Of a stretch of DNA of 64,000 nt, positions 36,086 through 46,365 are shown one piece after another. The first letter of the stretch is position 1, and every line of letters starts with the position of its first letter. Origin of the DNA: Limnoperna fortunei (Eukaryota > Mollusca > Bivalvia > Mytilida > Modiolidae); the NCBI GenBank assembly GCA_944474755.1, contig OX104117.1, positions 78,406,926 through 78,470,925 on the forward strand. Reading direction: 5' to 3'. A model generated the notes under the pieces. That model was not told the DNA's origin and searched no databases. It was given only the letters and a program-made list of their open reading frames with translations. Position numbers and translations under genes: made by a program.

Positions 36086-36806
36086 AAAAAAAAAGCGCTT
36101 CATAAGGTCAGTAAAGTTTTTTTAGAAATAACAAGACGAATTGTATTTAAATAAACTTATAGGACAATCGCAAGGACAAGCAAAAAGATAAACAATTACC
36201 TGCTTTATTTCCTCGTATGATGAATTAGTAAATTTAAACAATAAAGTGTTTTCAAATTACTTCATCTCATTGTATATGTAAACCATATAACAATAAAAAC
36301 AAAAGGTTAAATGCATTTCGTTTAGTTGTATACAATGCTGTTCTTTTTTTAGGAACAGTGTCCTATCAGACACTGGTTACTATTGCACTAACTTTTGTTG
36401 CATTAGCTAAATTTTTCTATAAACACAGAAAATGTTCATTCATATATTTAATATGAACAAAATGGCAAGAAATACAATCAAGTGTGTTTAAATAAAATGC
36501 ATGTATTTAAATATACAAAATTTACACATATCTTACTTAACAAATAAAGATACTTCCTAATTTGGTGTGATATATAATAAGGTATTGTTATTGATTTGCG
36601 GAGTAAAATACGCCACATTATATTTTAGAAATTGTATGTTTCCCTTGAAATTTGACTGACGTAAGTCATTTCCAGTTTTATCCGATGCCCACGGACATGC
36701 ACTAACTATCTGTTTTGATTGATTGGTGTCTTTACAAAATTTCTCGAGCATAACGTGCACAGTTGGTCAGTTTCAATTAAATTCGTATTGTTGCATCTTG
36801 CTTCTG

Positions 36807-36933
36807 CTAGTAATTGCATATTTCATTTGCAGCTGGCGTGAAAAGTTGGTATTGGTTGTCATTTCCATTAGCAGGGATCAAAGAAGTATAATGCGCCGTT
36901 TGTGTCACGTTTCTCATATTATTAATCAATTCT
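36807..36933 (-). CDS. Candidate last exon with ITAM-like tail
   Basis: Acceptor CGAAACAG|AGAATTG, phase 2, 127 nt to TAG, 41 codons. Phase and size equal those of the L1 tail exon (139 nt, phase 2). Encodes 'ELINNMRNVTQTA', then 'HYTSLIPANGNDNQYQLF' and 'TPAANEICNY'. The spacing of YTSL and YQLF resembles an immunoreceptor activation motif. Upstream membrane and lectin exons of this putative receptor were not found in 37-46 kb. Confidence 0.45.
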
Positions 36934-37540
36934 CTGTTTCGATGAATCTTTCAACAAAGAAATTGATCTGAATGTGTTAAACAATCTTTACGAATTAAAC
37001 ACAACTCTATACTTGGGCGACATTTTTTTTGTTGTTGATTAGCTGTTCGTTTTTCATCTTACATTGCTTCTTAAATAAATTACTCTGTGAGTACATGAAC
37101 ATGTATTGTGTTTTAGCAAAGAGTCTATTTTTGAGCGCCTTTACAAGATAAGTTCTAGTACATTTTAAGTGTATTTTTTTGTGTTTGGGACATTATTATA
37201 CAAGTCATAAATTTATTTGTAGATCCCTGCCTAACTTGTTTATCTTTTGAGGTAGACTTTTCAAATATTTGGAATACAGGTACACTTGTAAATATCAAGG
37301 CGATATGCCGCATACCGTGGTTGATCATCTTTGACCTTAAACTTTGACCTTAATGTCACATTATTGCTTTCTGGATGACAAATTCATGTCCGGCTGTAAT
37401 ATTGTTATCTTTTAAGGTATGCTTTTGATATTTGGAATGATGATCCTTGACCTCATGGTCGGCGGGGCCCACAGAGATGATACCATCTTACTGATCTTAG
37501 TCTTAATTGGGTTTGTTAAGCTTTTCTGTCTAACATTGAT

Positions 37541-37743
37541 CAGTATTTTGTATTGAATTTTACATCATATGGCGTTTTGTTTGTTGTAATATTGGTACTG
37601 GCAAGAAACATGTTGGTCGTTGAATCAGTAATTTTTTCAATAGACTGGATTTTAACAACTTGAATCTTTTTTGGTTGTATGGTTATTTCAAAAATTGATG
37701 TCACCAAAAGTAACATAAAAATAGAGTAAGGATAATATTTCAT
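37541..37743 (-). CDS. Uncertain exon: hydrophobic start plus Thr/Asn-rich segment
   Basis: The minus frame begins MKYYPYSIFMLLLVTSIFEI, then a polar 'DSTTNMFLASTNITTNK', reading like a signal peptide or a membrane segment followed by a stalk. No splice partner with correct phase was found, so it may be chance. Confidence 0.25.
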
Positions 37744-38214
37744 CTAACTTCCAATTAAAAAATGTATCATAAAAGTATTTTCATATAACCTTTTATTGAA
37801 AAGTATACCAACACAAGTAATACATAAATGTTAATAACAACGGGTTTTGCCTACCAGCTTTTTGGTTACCAAAACACCTTGTCACTCACTCACAATAATG
37901 AATCGCCATACTGTATAAAAAGTGCATGGATTCTTAGATTTATTTAAAGTTAACAAACACTAGTGATCACAACTGTAAAATGTGTACTTCATTGAGGAAT
38001 TGCTAAAACCATTTAACCTTTCTTTAAGTAAAGAATATACTGGAGGAAATAGATTTCGCTTTCATTTACACGTCACAGGCATCATGTACACGTCACAGGC
38101 ACTTGTCATTCATTTATGGCAGGATAATGCATATAAACATTCAAAGTTCCATTTAGCGTCGCACCGAAGAACAAAGAAATGTACAAGTTGGTTGGATTAT
38201 GTCGGAGATAAGAC

Positions 38215-38436
38215 TTATGATGACGAAGGAAAGGAAGAGTCAACTGTATGATTATTAGTATTTGAAGAAACAGGAAAACCAGATAAGGTGCTGTTGTATG
38301 ACCGAGTCTCCGATGTATTTTTATTTGTGTTGCTGAGAATTGTTGAAATTTGACGCTGTGTTCTTTCATAAACAGCACTGTAGTTGTTGATGATTATGTC
38401 CTGACACCTGCATAATATCCTTGCCTTCGACATCAT
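38215..38436 (-). CDS. Uncertain exon: Ser/Thr/Asn-rich stalk-like frame
   Basis: From ATTATGCAG|GTGTCAGG the frame reads CQDIIINNYSAVYERTQ, then 'NTNKNTSETRSYNSTLSG', to a stop after 'SSFPSSS'. Several N-x-S/T sites suggest an extracellular stalk, but no neighbouring exon fits. Two overlapping frames exist here. Confidence 0.25.
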   Translation of the reverse strand: MMSKARILCRCQDIIINNYSAVYERTQRQISTILSNTNKNTSETRSYNSTLSGFPVSSNTNNHTVDSSFPSSS

Positions 38437-38768
38437 TATTTCGTTTCTTTTCTAACAAATATTTGCTCGCGCTATGGTTTGTAAGTTTTTAATGAGGACC
38501 AAGATTCGCTTTGTTTTTCATGATCTTAACAATAGACGAGAGTTTCCGTTCCCCAACTTTTTGTTTAGGAAACCAAAGTTGGGAGCGATAATCAGAAAGG
38601 GGATTAGTGCGGTGCTAGGTAGAACGGGTCTTCTAGAGCACTAAAATTAGCCGGACGGTTGTAAGCGTAAAGTAAGTACATTTGAACAGGATCATTTAGA
38701 TTTTTGGTGTAACATCCCTGACATCTGCAATATTTTCTGCTGTCTGCGATTTTGTCTGTCGTTCATTT

Positions 38769-38992
38769 AGTTCAAGGTGGTATTGAGTGTGACATCACCC
38801 CATCTGTAAAAAAGGTGTGTGATTTTATTAGTGAGTTATTTATTTTCTTAATACACATTTTATTTATTTGTTACAAAGAAAAGTTTATGCATGTCCCTAA
38901 TAGATTTCATATATCTGTATTAAGGGTAACTAATATCTTTTTCAGAGTGAGTACAAGATTATGGAGATAACCACGCAAGCTGAAGAAAAAAG
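38769..38992 (+). CDS. Two candidate plus-strand exons of an unknown gene
   Basis: Exon 38769-38812 (TTCATTTAG|TTCAAGG to AAAAAG|GTGTGT) encodes QGGIECDITPSVKK. Exon 38946-38992 (TTTTTCAG|AGTGAG to AAAAAG|GTGAAC) encodes SEYKIMEITTQAEEK. They join in phase 0. I do not recognise the protein. The tandem duplication beginning at 39052 may carry later exons. Confidence 0.35.
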
Positions 38993-39124
38993 GTGAACAT
39001 TGTAGTGTAGTGTAGTTCAATTAGGAAAAAGGTGTTTTTTCCATTGATAAACTGTGTTTGTGGATTTTACATTTATCTGTAAATATCAGATGAGATACAT
39101 AAAAAAGAATGCTACTGAACTAAA

Positions 39125-39637
39125 ATGGATAAACCATGCAAAATATTGTTTATGAATGTGAATTTAACACTGGAGAAAAATATAGAGAGGTGTTATATAA
39201 ATATAGTTGAACCACAGAATCATAACATTGTGAGAAGACGTACATGTAGACCCGTGTCACAGACTAATTTTAATTGTCACTGCTGTATCTTAGACTATAG
39301 TGATTCTGGTGATGACCCTTCAAGTGCACCTTTATCATACAGGATGTTGATCTCCTGGTCAATAGGTTGTTGGGATCTCTTTGGTTTGTTCCCTTTTCCT
39401 TTTTTTTGCAGTTTTTGTTTGGCTTTAAGTGCCTATCTGGTCAAATTAAAAGCATCATTTTCTTTGAACCCTTCTCCCAGAACAGAATATCTATATTTCA
39501 TCCTTTTCATGATTTTCTGGCATTTACATTTCAAGTTGCATAACCGCATATTGCTGAGCATTCTCATTAATAAAAACATCATCACAATTCCAGACAAAAT
39601 TGTGGACCAGGAGATGAAGACATTTTACTTACAATAG
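39125..39637 (+). CDS. Unknown 170-codon frame in duplication copy 1
   Basis: The first 73 residues look coding: MDKPCKILFMNVNLTLEKN, 'CYINIVEPQNHNIVRRRTC', 'NFNCHCCILDYSDSGDD'. The rest is hydrophobic and more doubtful. A second frame after ATTCCAG at about 39591 reads QNCGPGDEDILLTIDGTVRQ and continues to a stop near 39729; it may be a separate last exon. No family recognised. Confidence 0.35.
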   Translation: MDKPCKILFMNVNLTLEKNIERCYINIVEPQNHNIVRRRTCRPVSQTNFNCHCCILDYSDSGDDPSSAPLSYRMLISWSIGCWDLFGLFPFPFFCSFCLALSAYLVKLKASFSLNPSPRTEYLYFILFMIFWHLHFKLHNRILLSILINKNIITIPDKIVDQEMKTFYLQ

Positions 39638-39910
39638 ATGGAACAGTACGGCAGACACTGTCGACTGCAGTATGTAATTTAAGAAAACAGTGTTTATTTA
39701 GTAGCCATAATACCTGCTCCAGCAAATAATTAATGAGAAATACATCAAAAATAAGATTTCTTACAATATTTATTCAAAAGTCAAATCAGATACAGCGAAA
39801 GCATCAGCGGTACACAAACAGTTAAATCGCCGTAGTTTGTTTACATAGTTGTTATGAATGCGGTCATATTGAATTAAAAAAAAGTAGTGGGAGGCGCAAA
39901 ATGACGTCAT

Positions 39911-40072
39911 AATTATAGGATTAAACGCTTATGTTCGGTAATTCATCGATGTATAAAAGAGGTCGACTTACTCAAAAACAAATAAACGGCCGTTTATGAT
40001 AAGTTTGTGAGTGAGTCGACATCGTTCATACATAGATGAATTACCGAAAATAAACGTTTAATCCTTATAATT
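39911..40072. repeat. 160-bp palindrome in duplication copy 1
   Basis: The centre is 'aaacggccgttt' at 39984-39995. The arms contain 'gtcgac' and outer 'aattataggattaaacg' / 'cgtttaatccttataatt'. Pairing extends about 79 bp on each side with few mismatches. A CRE-like 'tgacgtca' lies just outside the left arm. Confidence 0.85.
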
Positions 40073-40383
40073 CTTCCAAAATAGTTTATTTAGATATTTA
40101 CATTCTTTTCCCAAAATAAATTTTCATATTAGTGTGGGACGTGTAGGAATATACACAACGAAATTAAGACGGTTTAAATTGAATAACTGGCATTGACAAC
40201 AGATACGTTTTACGATTTGCCGAGACGAGATTATTATTAAGAACAAAATAAGACTAAACAAAAAACAATACTCCGTATACTAATGATCCTGAGTGTTCCC
40301 GCGGTTTATATGTAACGTCATATCTAACATCAAAAACTTTCAAACGCAACGTAAACATAGCTAGACGTTCTTTCTTAAATGCT

Positions 40384-40967
40384 GTGTTTGTGGATTTTAC
40401 ATTTATCTGTAAATATCAGATGAGATACATAAAAAAGAATGCTACTGAACTAAAATGGATAAAGCCATGCAAAATATTGTTTATGAATGTGAATTTAACA
40501 ATGGAGAAAAATATGGAGAGGTGTTATATAAATATAGTTGAACCACAGAATCATAACATTGTGAGAAGACGTACATGTAGACCCGTGTCACAGACTAATT
40601 TTAATTGTCACTGCTGTATCTTAGACTATAGTGATTCTGGTGATGACCCTTCAAGTGCACCCTTATCATACAGGATGTTGATCTTCTGGTCAATAGGTTG
40701 TTGGGATCTCTTTGGTTTGTTCCCTTTTCCTTTTTTTACAGTTTTTGTTTGGCTTTTAGTGCCTATCTGGTCAAATTAAAAGCATCATTTTCTTTGAACC
40801 CTTCTCCCAGAACAGAATATCTATATTTCATCCTTTTCATGATTTTCTGGCATTTACATTTCAAGTTGCATAACCGCATATTGCTGAGCATTCTCATTAA
40901 TAAAAACATCATCACAATTCCAGACAAAATTGTGGACCAGGAGATGAAGACATTTTACTTACAATAG
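40384..40967 (+). CDS. Unknown frame in duplication copy 2
   Basis: Homologue of the copy 1 frame. An extra base near 40465 opens it upstream, so it begins 'FVDFTFICKYQMRYIKKNAT' and joins into the same CKILFMNVNLT sequence. A 3-bp deletion and other changes near 40735 break the hydrophobic part into two frames (40384-40779 and 40698-40967). The two copies therefore cannot both encode the same full product. Confidence 0.3.
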
Positions 40968-41239
40968 ATGGAACAGTACGGCAGACACTGTCGACTGCAG
41001 TATGTAATTTAAGAAAACAATGTTTATTTAGTAGCCATAATACCTGCTCCAGCAAATAATTGATGAGAAATACATCAAAAATAAGATTTCTTACAATATT
41101 TATTCAAAAGTCAAATCAGATACAGCGAAAGCATCAGCGGTACACAAACAGTTAAATCGCCGTAGTTTGTTTACATAGTTGTTATGGATGCGGTCATATT
41201 GAATTAAAAAAAGTAGTGGGAGGGGCAAAATGACGTCAT

Positions 41240-41400
41240 AATTATAGGATTAAACGCTTATGTTCGGTTATTCATCGATGTATAAAAGAGGTCGACTTAC
41301 TCAAAAACAAATAAACGGCCGTTTATGATAAGTTTTTGAGTGAGTCGACATCGTTCTACATCGATGAATTACCGAAAATAAACGTTTAATCCTTATAATT
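41240..41400. repeat. 160-bp palindrome in duplication copy 2
   Basis: Same palindrome centred at 41318/41319. Several arm positions differ from copy 1; for example 'tacatcgatgaa' is restored on the right arm, making this copy slightly more symmetrical. Confidence 0.85.
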
Positions 41401-42829
41401 CTTCCAAAATAGTTTTTTTTAGATATTTACATTCTTTTCCCAAAATAAATTTTCATATTAGTGTGGGACGCGTAGGAATATACACAACGAAATTAAGACG
41501 GTTTAAATTGAATAACTGGCATTGACAACAGATACGTTTTACGATTTGCCGAGAGGAGATTATTACTAAGAACAAAATAAGACTAAACAAAAAACAATAC
41601 TCCGTATACTAATGTTCCTGAGTGTTCCCGCGGTTTATATGTAACGTCATATGTAACATCAAAAACTGTTCAAACGCAACGTAAACATAGCTAGACGTTC
41701 TTTCTTATTAAATACGAACAGGAAAAACAATAGTTGTCGATTGTTCGATGGATTTATCAGTGAAAAAAGATGGAGCTGTGCTGAGACATGGAGTTGGCGA
41801 CAAATACGTGCATCTTGCTCATTTCGTTGATTTGTATTTTTTTGTCGTTACGATTACTGACTGTGTGTATTTGAAATGGTTCATAATTGAATGAAAAGAA
41901 ACGCCATTTTTAAGTATCGTTAATATATGCCTTCATACTCGCATTTCGTCCACATTCGAATTCGGCTATTTCCCGTCATTCAGAATGTGAACAATGAATC
42001 AAAAACGAAGTGTTGTTAAAATATATATTTTTTAGTATGTATTTATCTATAAAACAAATCATTTTATAATAATAACATACTTCTGCCTCAACTGAATAAC
42101 TTTCCGTTTAAGCGATACATCGCTCAGGATATTTGTATCGCCAAATTTCGAGTGTACTTGCATTATTTATTTTCTGAAGCGTTCATTCATTCACTCTAAT
42201 ATCAAAATATATGTAACAGAAATTAAAAAAAATAGTTAGCTTTTACAGATAAGGTTGCGGAATGATTGGCCTGACAGTAAATGAACCAAGGGATCAATTT
42301 GTTGAATCTAATACGATGAAATACGTTAATGAGTATGTTGGTTTTCTCAGTGGAAATTAAAAGGGGACATAGGACCGTAAAACGGTTTATCAATGCTGCA
42401 TGTGCGTTATATGACTTGAGGGACAAAAAACACCCCACGTGTACTTTTTCCATTGTGGATATATAACAACAAAAAACTATATATGATTCTTTTCATATTT
42501 GGAAAACCTTATTCATGCTGCAAATAATCTAATCCTATGTTAATAAATGTCATCAAAGATACCAAGGTTAATATAATGTTCACCAGAAAAAGGAAAGAAC
42601 GGGGAAAATTGATCAAAAATGCATCTTACCTAAATTCTTGTAGAACTTAAAAGATAGATTAATTATTTTACTGATAGTACCTTCTTGTTGATTCTAATAC
42701 ATGCATACACAAATTGTGAGTGAAAAAGCAACATAAATGAACGAATTTAACCAAGGAATTGTGAACAAAAATTGAACGAATATAAAGTACTTTATTGTCC
42801 CATTTTGGCGATGCTTACTGTATAAAAGA

Positions 42830-42990
42830 ACTTACTACGCCAGACGCGACTTTCGTCTTATCAAGACAGATCAGTGGCGCTCAAACTTAAACAAGATTTG
42901 AAATCCAAATGATTATTTTGTTGTAGAGCTTTTATCGCCAAAATTCCAAAACATTTTACCAAATCCGGCTAAGGCTATCTACACATTTAA
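42830..42990 (+). repeat. Interspersed repeat, plus copy
   Basis: 'ctacgccagacgcgactttcgtctta...gatcagtggcgctcaaac...cgccaaaattccaaaacattttaccaaatccggctaaggctatct' pairs with the minus copy at 4130-4262. Longer than that copy at the right side. Confidence 0.55.
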
Positions 42991-44113
42991 AATAGAAAAA
43001 CACTAAACTACTATTCAAAATTACAATGCCATTTTCAAGAATTTAGACGAATAACCTATGGGTTTTAGCTATCCGCGTAGTATATATGGCATAGCTATCA
43101 GATACAATTTTGGTATGATACATTTAAGAATTTTCAAGGTTTAGTTTAGTATGGTTATTAGGTGTTACATGATTCGTTTTCAGGTGTATAGGTAGAATAG
43201 TAATTTTCGTATTCAGCAAAATTAGCCAGAATATTCTTTTTTCAGAAATCTTCAACTCAGTGTAGTAAAAAGTGTAGTATATGCTAATTTAGTACGGTAG
43301 ATAGAGATGGCTGTGTTAAAAATATAATTTTAATGGGAAGCTTAGTATCAACCAAATATATTGTTTAAATTGACTCAGTGGTTAAAGATTTTGTCTATTT
43401 TTTTAAAAATAAAAACCGTATTAAATAACAAATAGTTATTATGTTCATGCTATAGCTTAATTTTTAAAACAATTTTGACATTTTGGCATTTGAAGACATT
43501 TAAAAGATAATGTTGTTTTTAAAGTAACAACACTATTTAGCTTTTCTTTTGTCACAAACCATTAAACAGTCTCCGGAAAATTTGAAAAACGGAAAGCTAT
43601 ATGGGATGGTACAAGAGCTTGATGCTTCTTAAAGATGACCTTTGTAGATGTATGCTTAAAACTATTGAAGCCCATTAAAACGACAAACTTCTATGTCATC
43701 AAACTACAGAAATCTAATGCATATTTATTCACTTTTATTATTTATTTGTAAATGTTTCCTTGCTGATTGGAAAAAATCAATCAGAAAACCGTAGTCGTTT
43801 CAGGTAATTTTAGCCCTACGTTTTACGGATAATATGAGCAAAGTACTGATACGATGATTAATATATAATTATATTCTATTGTTTATATTTTCTGCCACAT
43901 TTATTTTGTGTCGCATGTATATTCTATAATATTAGTCATTATCTTCTCAACGAAGACGTTCTACTGATTTATTCAACATAATTGCTGCTGAAAAGGAATG
44001 GGCAATTAAAAAACAAGCATGGCTAAATACTGTTAAATATTCAAATCTAATAAGGCATGTAAGATATCTTCTTTAAAAAACCAGCATGTTTTCTTGAGTT
44101 AAAGAGACCTTAA

Positions 44114-44381
44114 GGTATCCGGACCACAATTGACCATGTGATCATATTTGGTGTCCCTGATGTCTATTAGTTTTAATGGAGCAGACCTCGGAAATGTTCG
44201 GCAAACCTCGGAAATACTATTTGAGTAACTAACTTTTTTGCTCAAAACTGTTAACATTAACTCAAAGTAAAATAATATATTTAATTTATATCATTAATTA
44301 GTTATACCTTGATGTAATAAAGCTGTATTTCTAGGTCGAAAAATGAAATTAAACGGCATCTTCAATTATGGGTCGGATACC
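44114..44381. mobile_element. MITE, 268 bp, flanked by TTAA
   Basis: Terminal inverted repeats GGTATCCGGACCACAATTGA and its partner GGTATCCGACCCATAATTGA (read inward), with TTAA at 44110-44113 and 44382-44385. TTAA duplication is the mark of piggyBac-type mobilisation. No ORF. Confidence 0.8.
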
Positions 44382-45639
44382 TTAATTATTGTTGTACCTT
44401 CCTTAGGTCCCTAATATGGTAACAAGCAGCATTAGCTGTTGGAACATTTTACCATTTAGTGGGTGTGAAATGGAATCCCTTATCATTGACGATCAAGTAT
44501 ATTTGTTTCAGCATTGATCATTGTTAATGTTGTCAATGTCAAAATATTATTGTCAAGTGCTAACCACTCAACATAATAGGAAGATGACAAGGACAAAGCT
44601 GAAAAGAAACAAATATCATTATTTTATTTCCTATTTTTCATGAATTTACACAACTAAACAATGATTATTCATTTAATATCGTCCTCAATTATTTATGAAA
44701 ACTATGAACATTCAAACAAATGTTCAATTCTAAAATGCAAAAATGGCTATAAGCTTTAGTCAGTTCACACCTTATGCTAGAAGCGTAGACTAATTTTGGA
44801 CAAGAATTCTTTCTTAGATTCAGTTGGAAATGGCATTCACATGTCCTAAACTTTGACTGGTTCATGAGTTTTCATTGAACAAGTTTTACTACAGCTTTAC
44901 TACAGGCGACTTTACGTCTTGCGGGAAAACCGTTTTTCGAATACACTTTAAAACGATTTGTTTCTCGTTTTCTTGTTTTATTTTTAAAATTGTTTAAGTT
45001 TATTATATAGAACGCTTAATTGTTTATTGTTTGCTCGGACAAGTTGTAAAATTGACGTTTGTGAACGTTAACGATTATACTTTCTACACAGAGCCCCAAA
45101 ACGAAGAGTCAAAGCATGGAACAAAATATACAGTTAAAAATTGTGCATGACTATTTAACAGGAGAAGACGTCAAAATATGCATGAACTACAGGTTTCAGA
45201 CTTTGAAAAAAAATAGTCGATCATAATAGCAGAAATACCACAAAAAAGGTAAAACTGAGTTAATAAAAATTTACTACGGAACAACAGATGAAAATTAAAG
45301 TGATAATAAATAAATATAAGCAACATGCGATCCAATGCAAAAAGGCTTTAAAAGGCATTCAATACAAACCTTCAGCATTATTTCTGTAGAAAGAATCTAG
45401 CTTTATTGATAATGACACACAATGCAATGATAACTTAGAGGCATTTGCACTGTACAGTTTGAAGTCAATGACTCCCACGGTATGCGGGGGGTATCCTTAA
45501 GTAGTGACATTACACGGAGATATCCGTTAGCCTGTCGTAGACCTTCTCTTCATTTAGTTTTAAGTCAGCTGAATAAGCGACAGTGTTGACTCATGACCTG
45601 CAAGTTGCTATGCAACGCATCATTTAAATTATGCCTGTT

Positions 45640-45750
45640 TTCCTGTGATTTTCTTTAGATTCTTCGGCTCCCTCCCCAATTATAACTGGAGGCCATAATA
45701 TAGCTAAATAAAAGCTGAAAATGGCGTTATAATAGGATGTAAACAAACAA
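45640..45750 (+). mobile_element. SINE tail fragment
   Basis: 'cggctccctccccaattataactggaggccataatatagctaaataaaagctgaaaatggcgttataa' followed by 'aaacaaacaaa'. The upstream tRNA-like head is not recognisable. Confidence 0.6.
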
Positions 45751-46166
45751 AAAGTAGACATTAGTGTTTTCTAGTCTATATTTATTATAAGTGTATTAAT
45801 GTTATTACCTCATTCTCAATATATTAACCAATTGTATTTTATATACATTTATTAATTTTTTACAAAGTCTGACGTCACGCGGGCTAGCAAAATAACATTC
45901 TTAGTGGATATTCTATATAACAAAAGACTTTATACAATTGTTAAACTAGTTTCAAATCTTAGCCTTTCGATGTACAACAAAGTCCTGAAATATGATTTCA
46001 GTTTTGAAATAAAAATAAAATTTCTTTGAAGTAGACATCACAATAGTGTTTGACTATCAAACATTTAGGCTTTCTGGACAATTGTTATGTACAACACTTT
46101 ATGTTTTTGAAAGTTTTCGTTTTTGTTGAAAAACGTATGTCAATAAATTTCTGCTATACGATTGGC

Positions 46167-46172
46167 TTTAAT
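46167..46172 (-). terminator. ATTAAA poly(A) signal variant downstream of L1
   Basis: ATTAAA on the minus strand, 55 nt after the L1 stop codon. This is the commonest variant signal, and no AATAAA lies closer. Confidence 0.35.
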
Positions 46173-46226
46173 ACATGTTCTTGTACAATTTTTTGATGAA
46201 TTGTGACTTATATAATTATAATGAAT

Positions 46227-46365
46227 CTACAAAGGGGAAGCAATTTGATATGGATTGTCATCGACACTGCTGTTTAATTGGCCTGCCCTCATTGGTATAT
46301 AATTGTTTTCCATAGGCATCCCGATTTGCAAATCTGTTCTGTGTACTCTTCTGCCACAAGTCATC
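46227..46365 (-). CDS. L1 last exon: cytoplasmic tail
   Basis: Acceptor TTCTTTTAG|GATGACTTG, phase 2, 139 nt to TAG. Encodes 'MTCGRRVHRTDLQIGMPMEN', then 'NYIPMRAGQ' and 'DDNPYQIASPL'. Basic start after the membrane, two tyrosines, and a YxxM motif. Confidence 0.7.

Larger units (their letters stand above)
39052..41707. repeat. Tandem duplication, ~1.33-kb unit, two near-identical copies
   Basis: Copy 1 is 39052-40381 and copy 2 is 40382-41707. They match almost base for base, from 'ctgtgtttgtggattttac' to 'agctagacgttctttctta', with scattered single changes and small indels. Each carries the same plus-strand frame and the same 160-bp palindrome. The identity implies recent origin, or an assembly artefact. 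Confidence 0.9.

Noticed and set aside
36557..36760. 67-codon minus frame (CPWASDKTGND...)
   Set aside because: Downstream of the tail-exon stop at 36807, with no fitting splice partner; more likely 3' UTR or chance.
37982..38251. 89-codon plus frame
   Set aside because: No family pattern; includes a small direct repeat (tacacgtcacaggcatcatg) and overlaps other chance frames.
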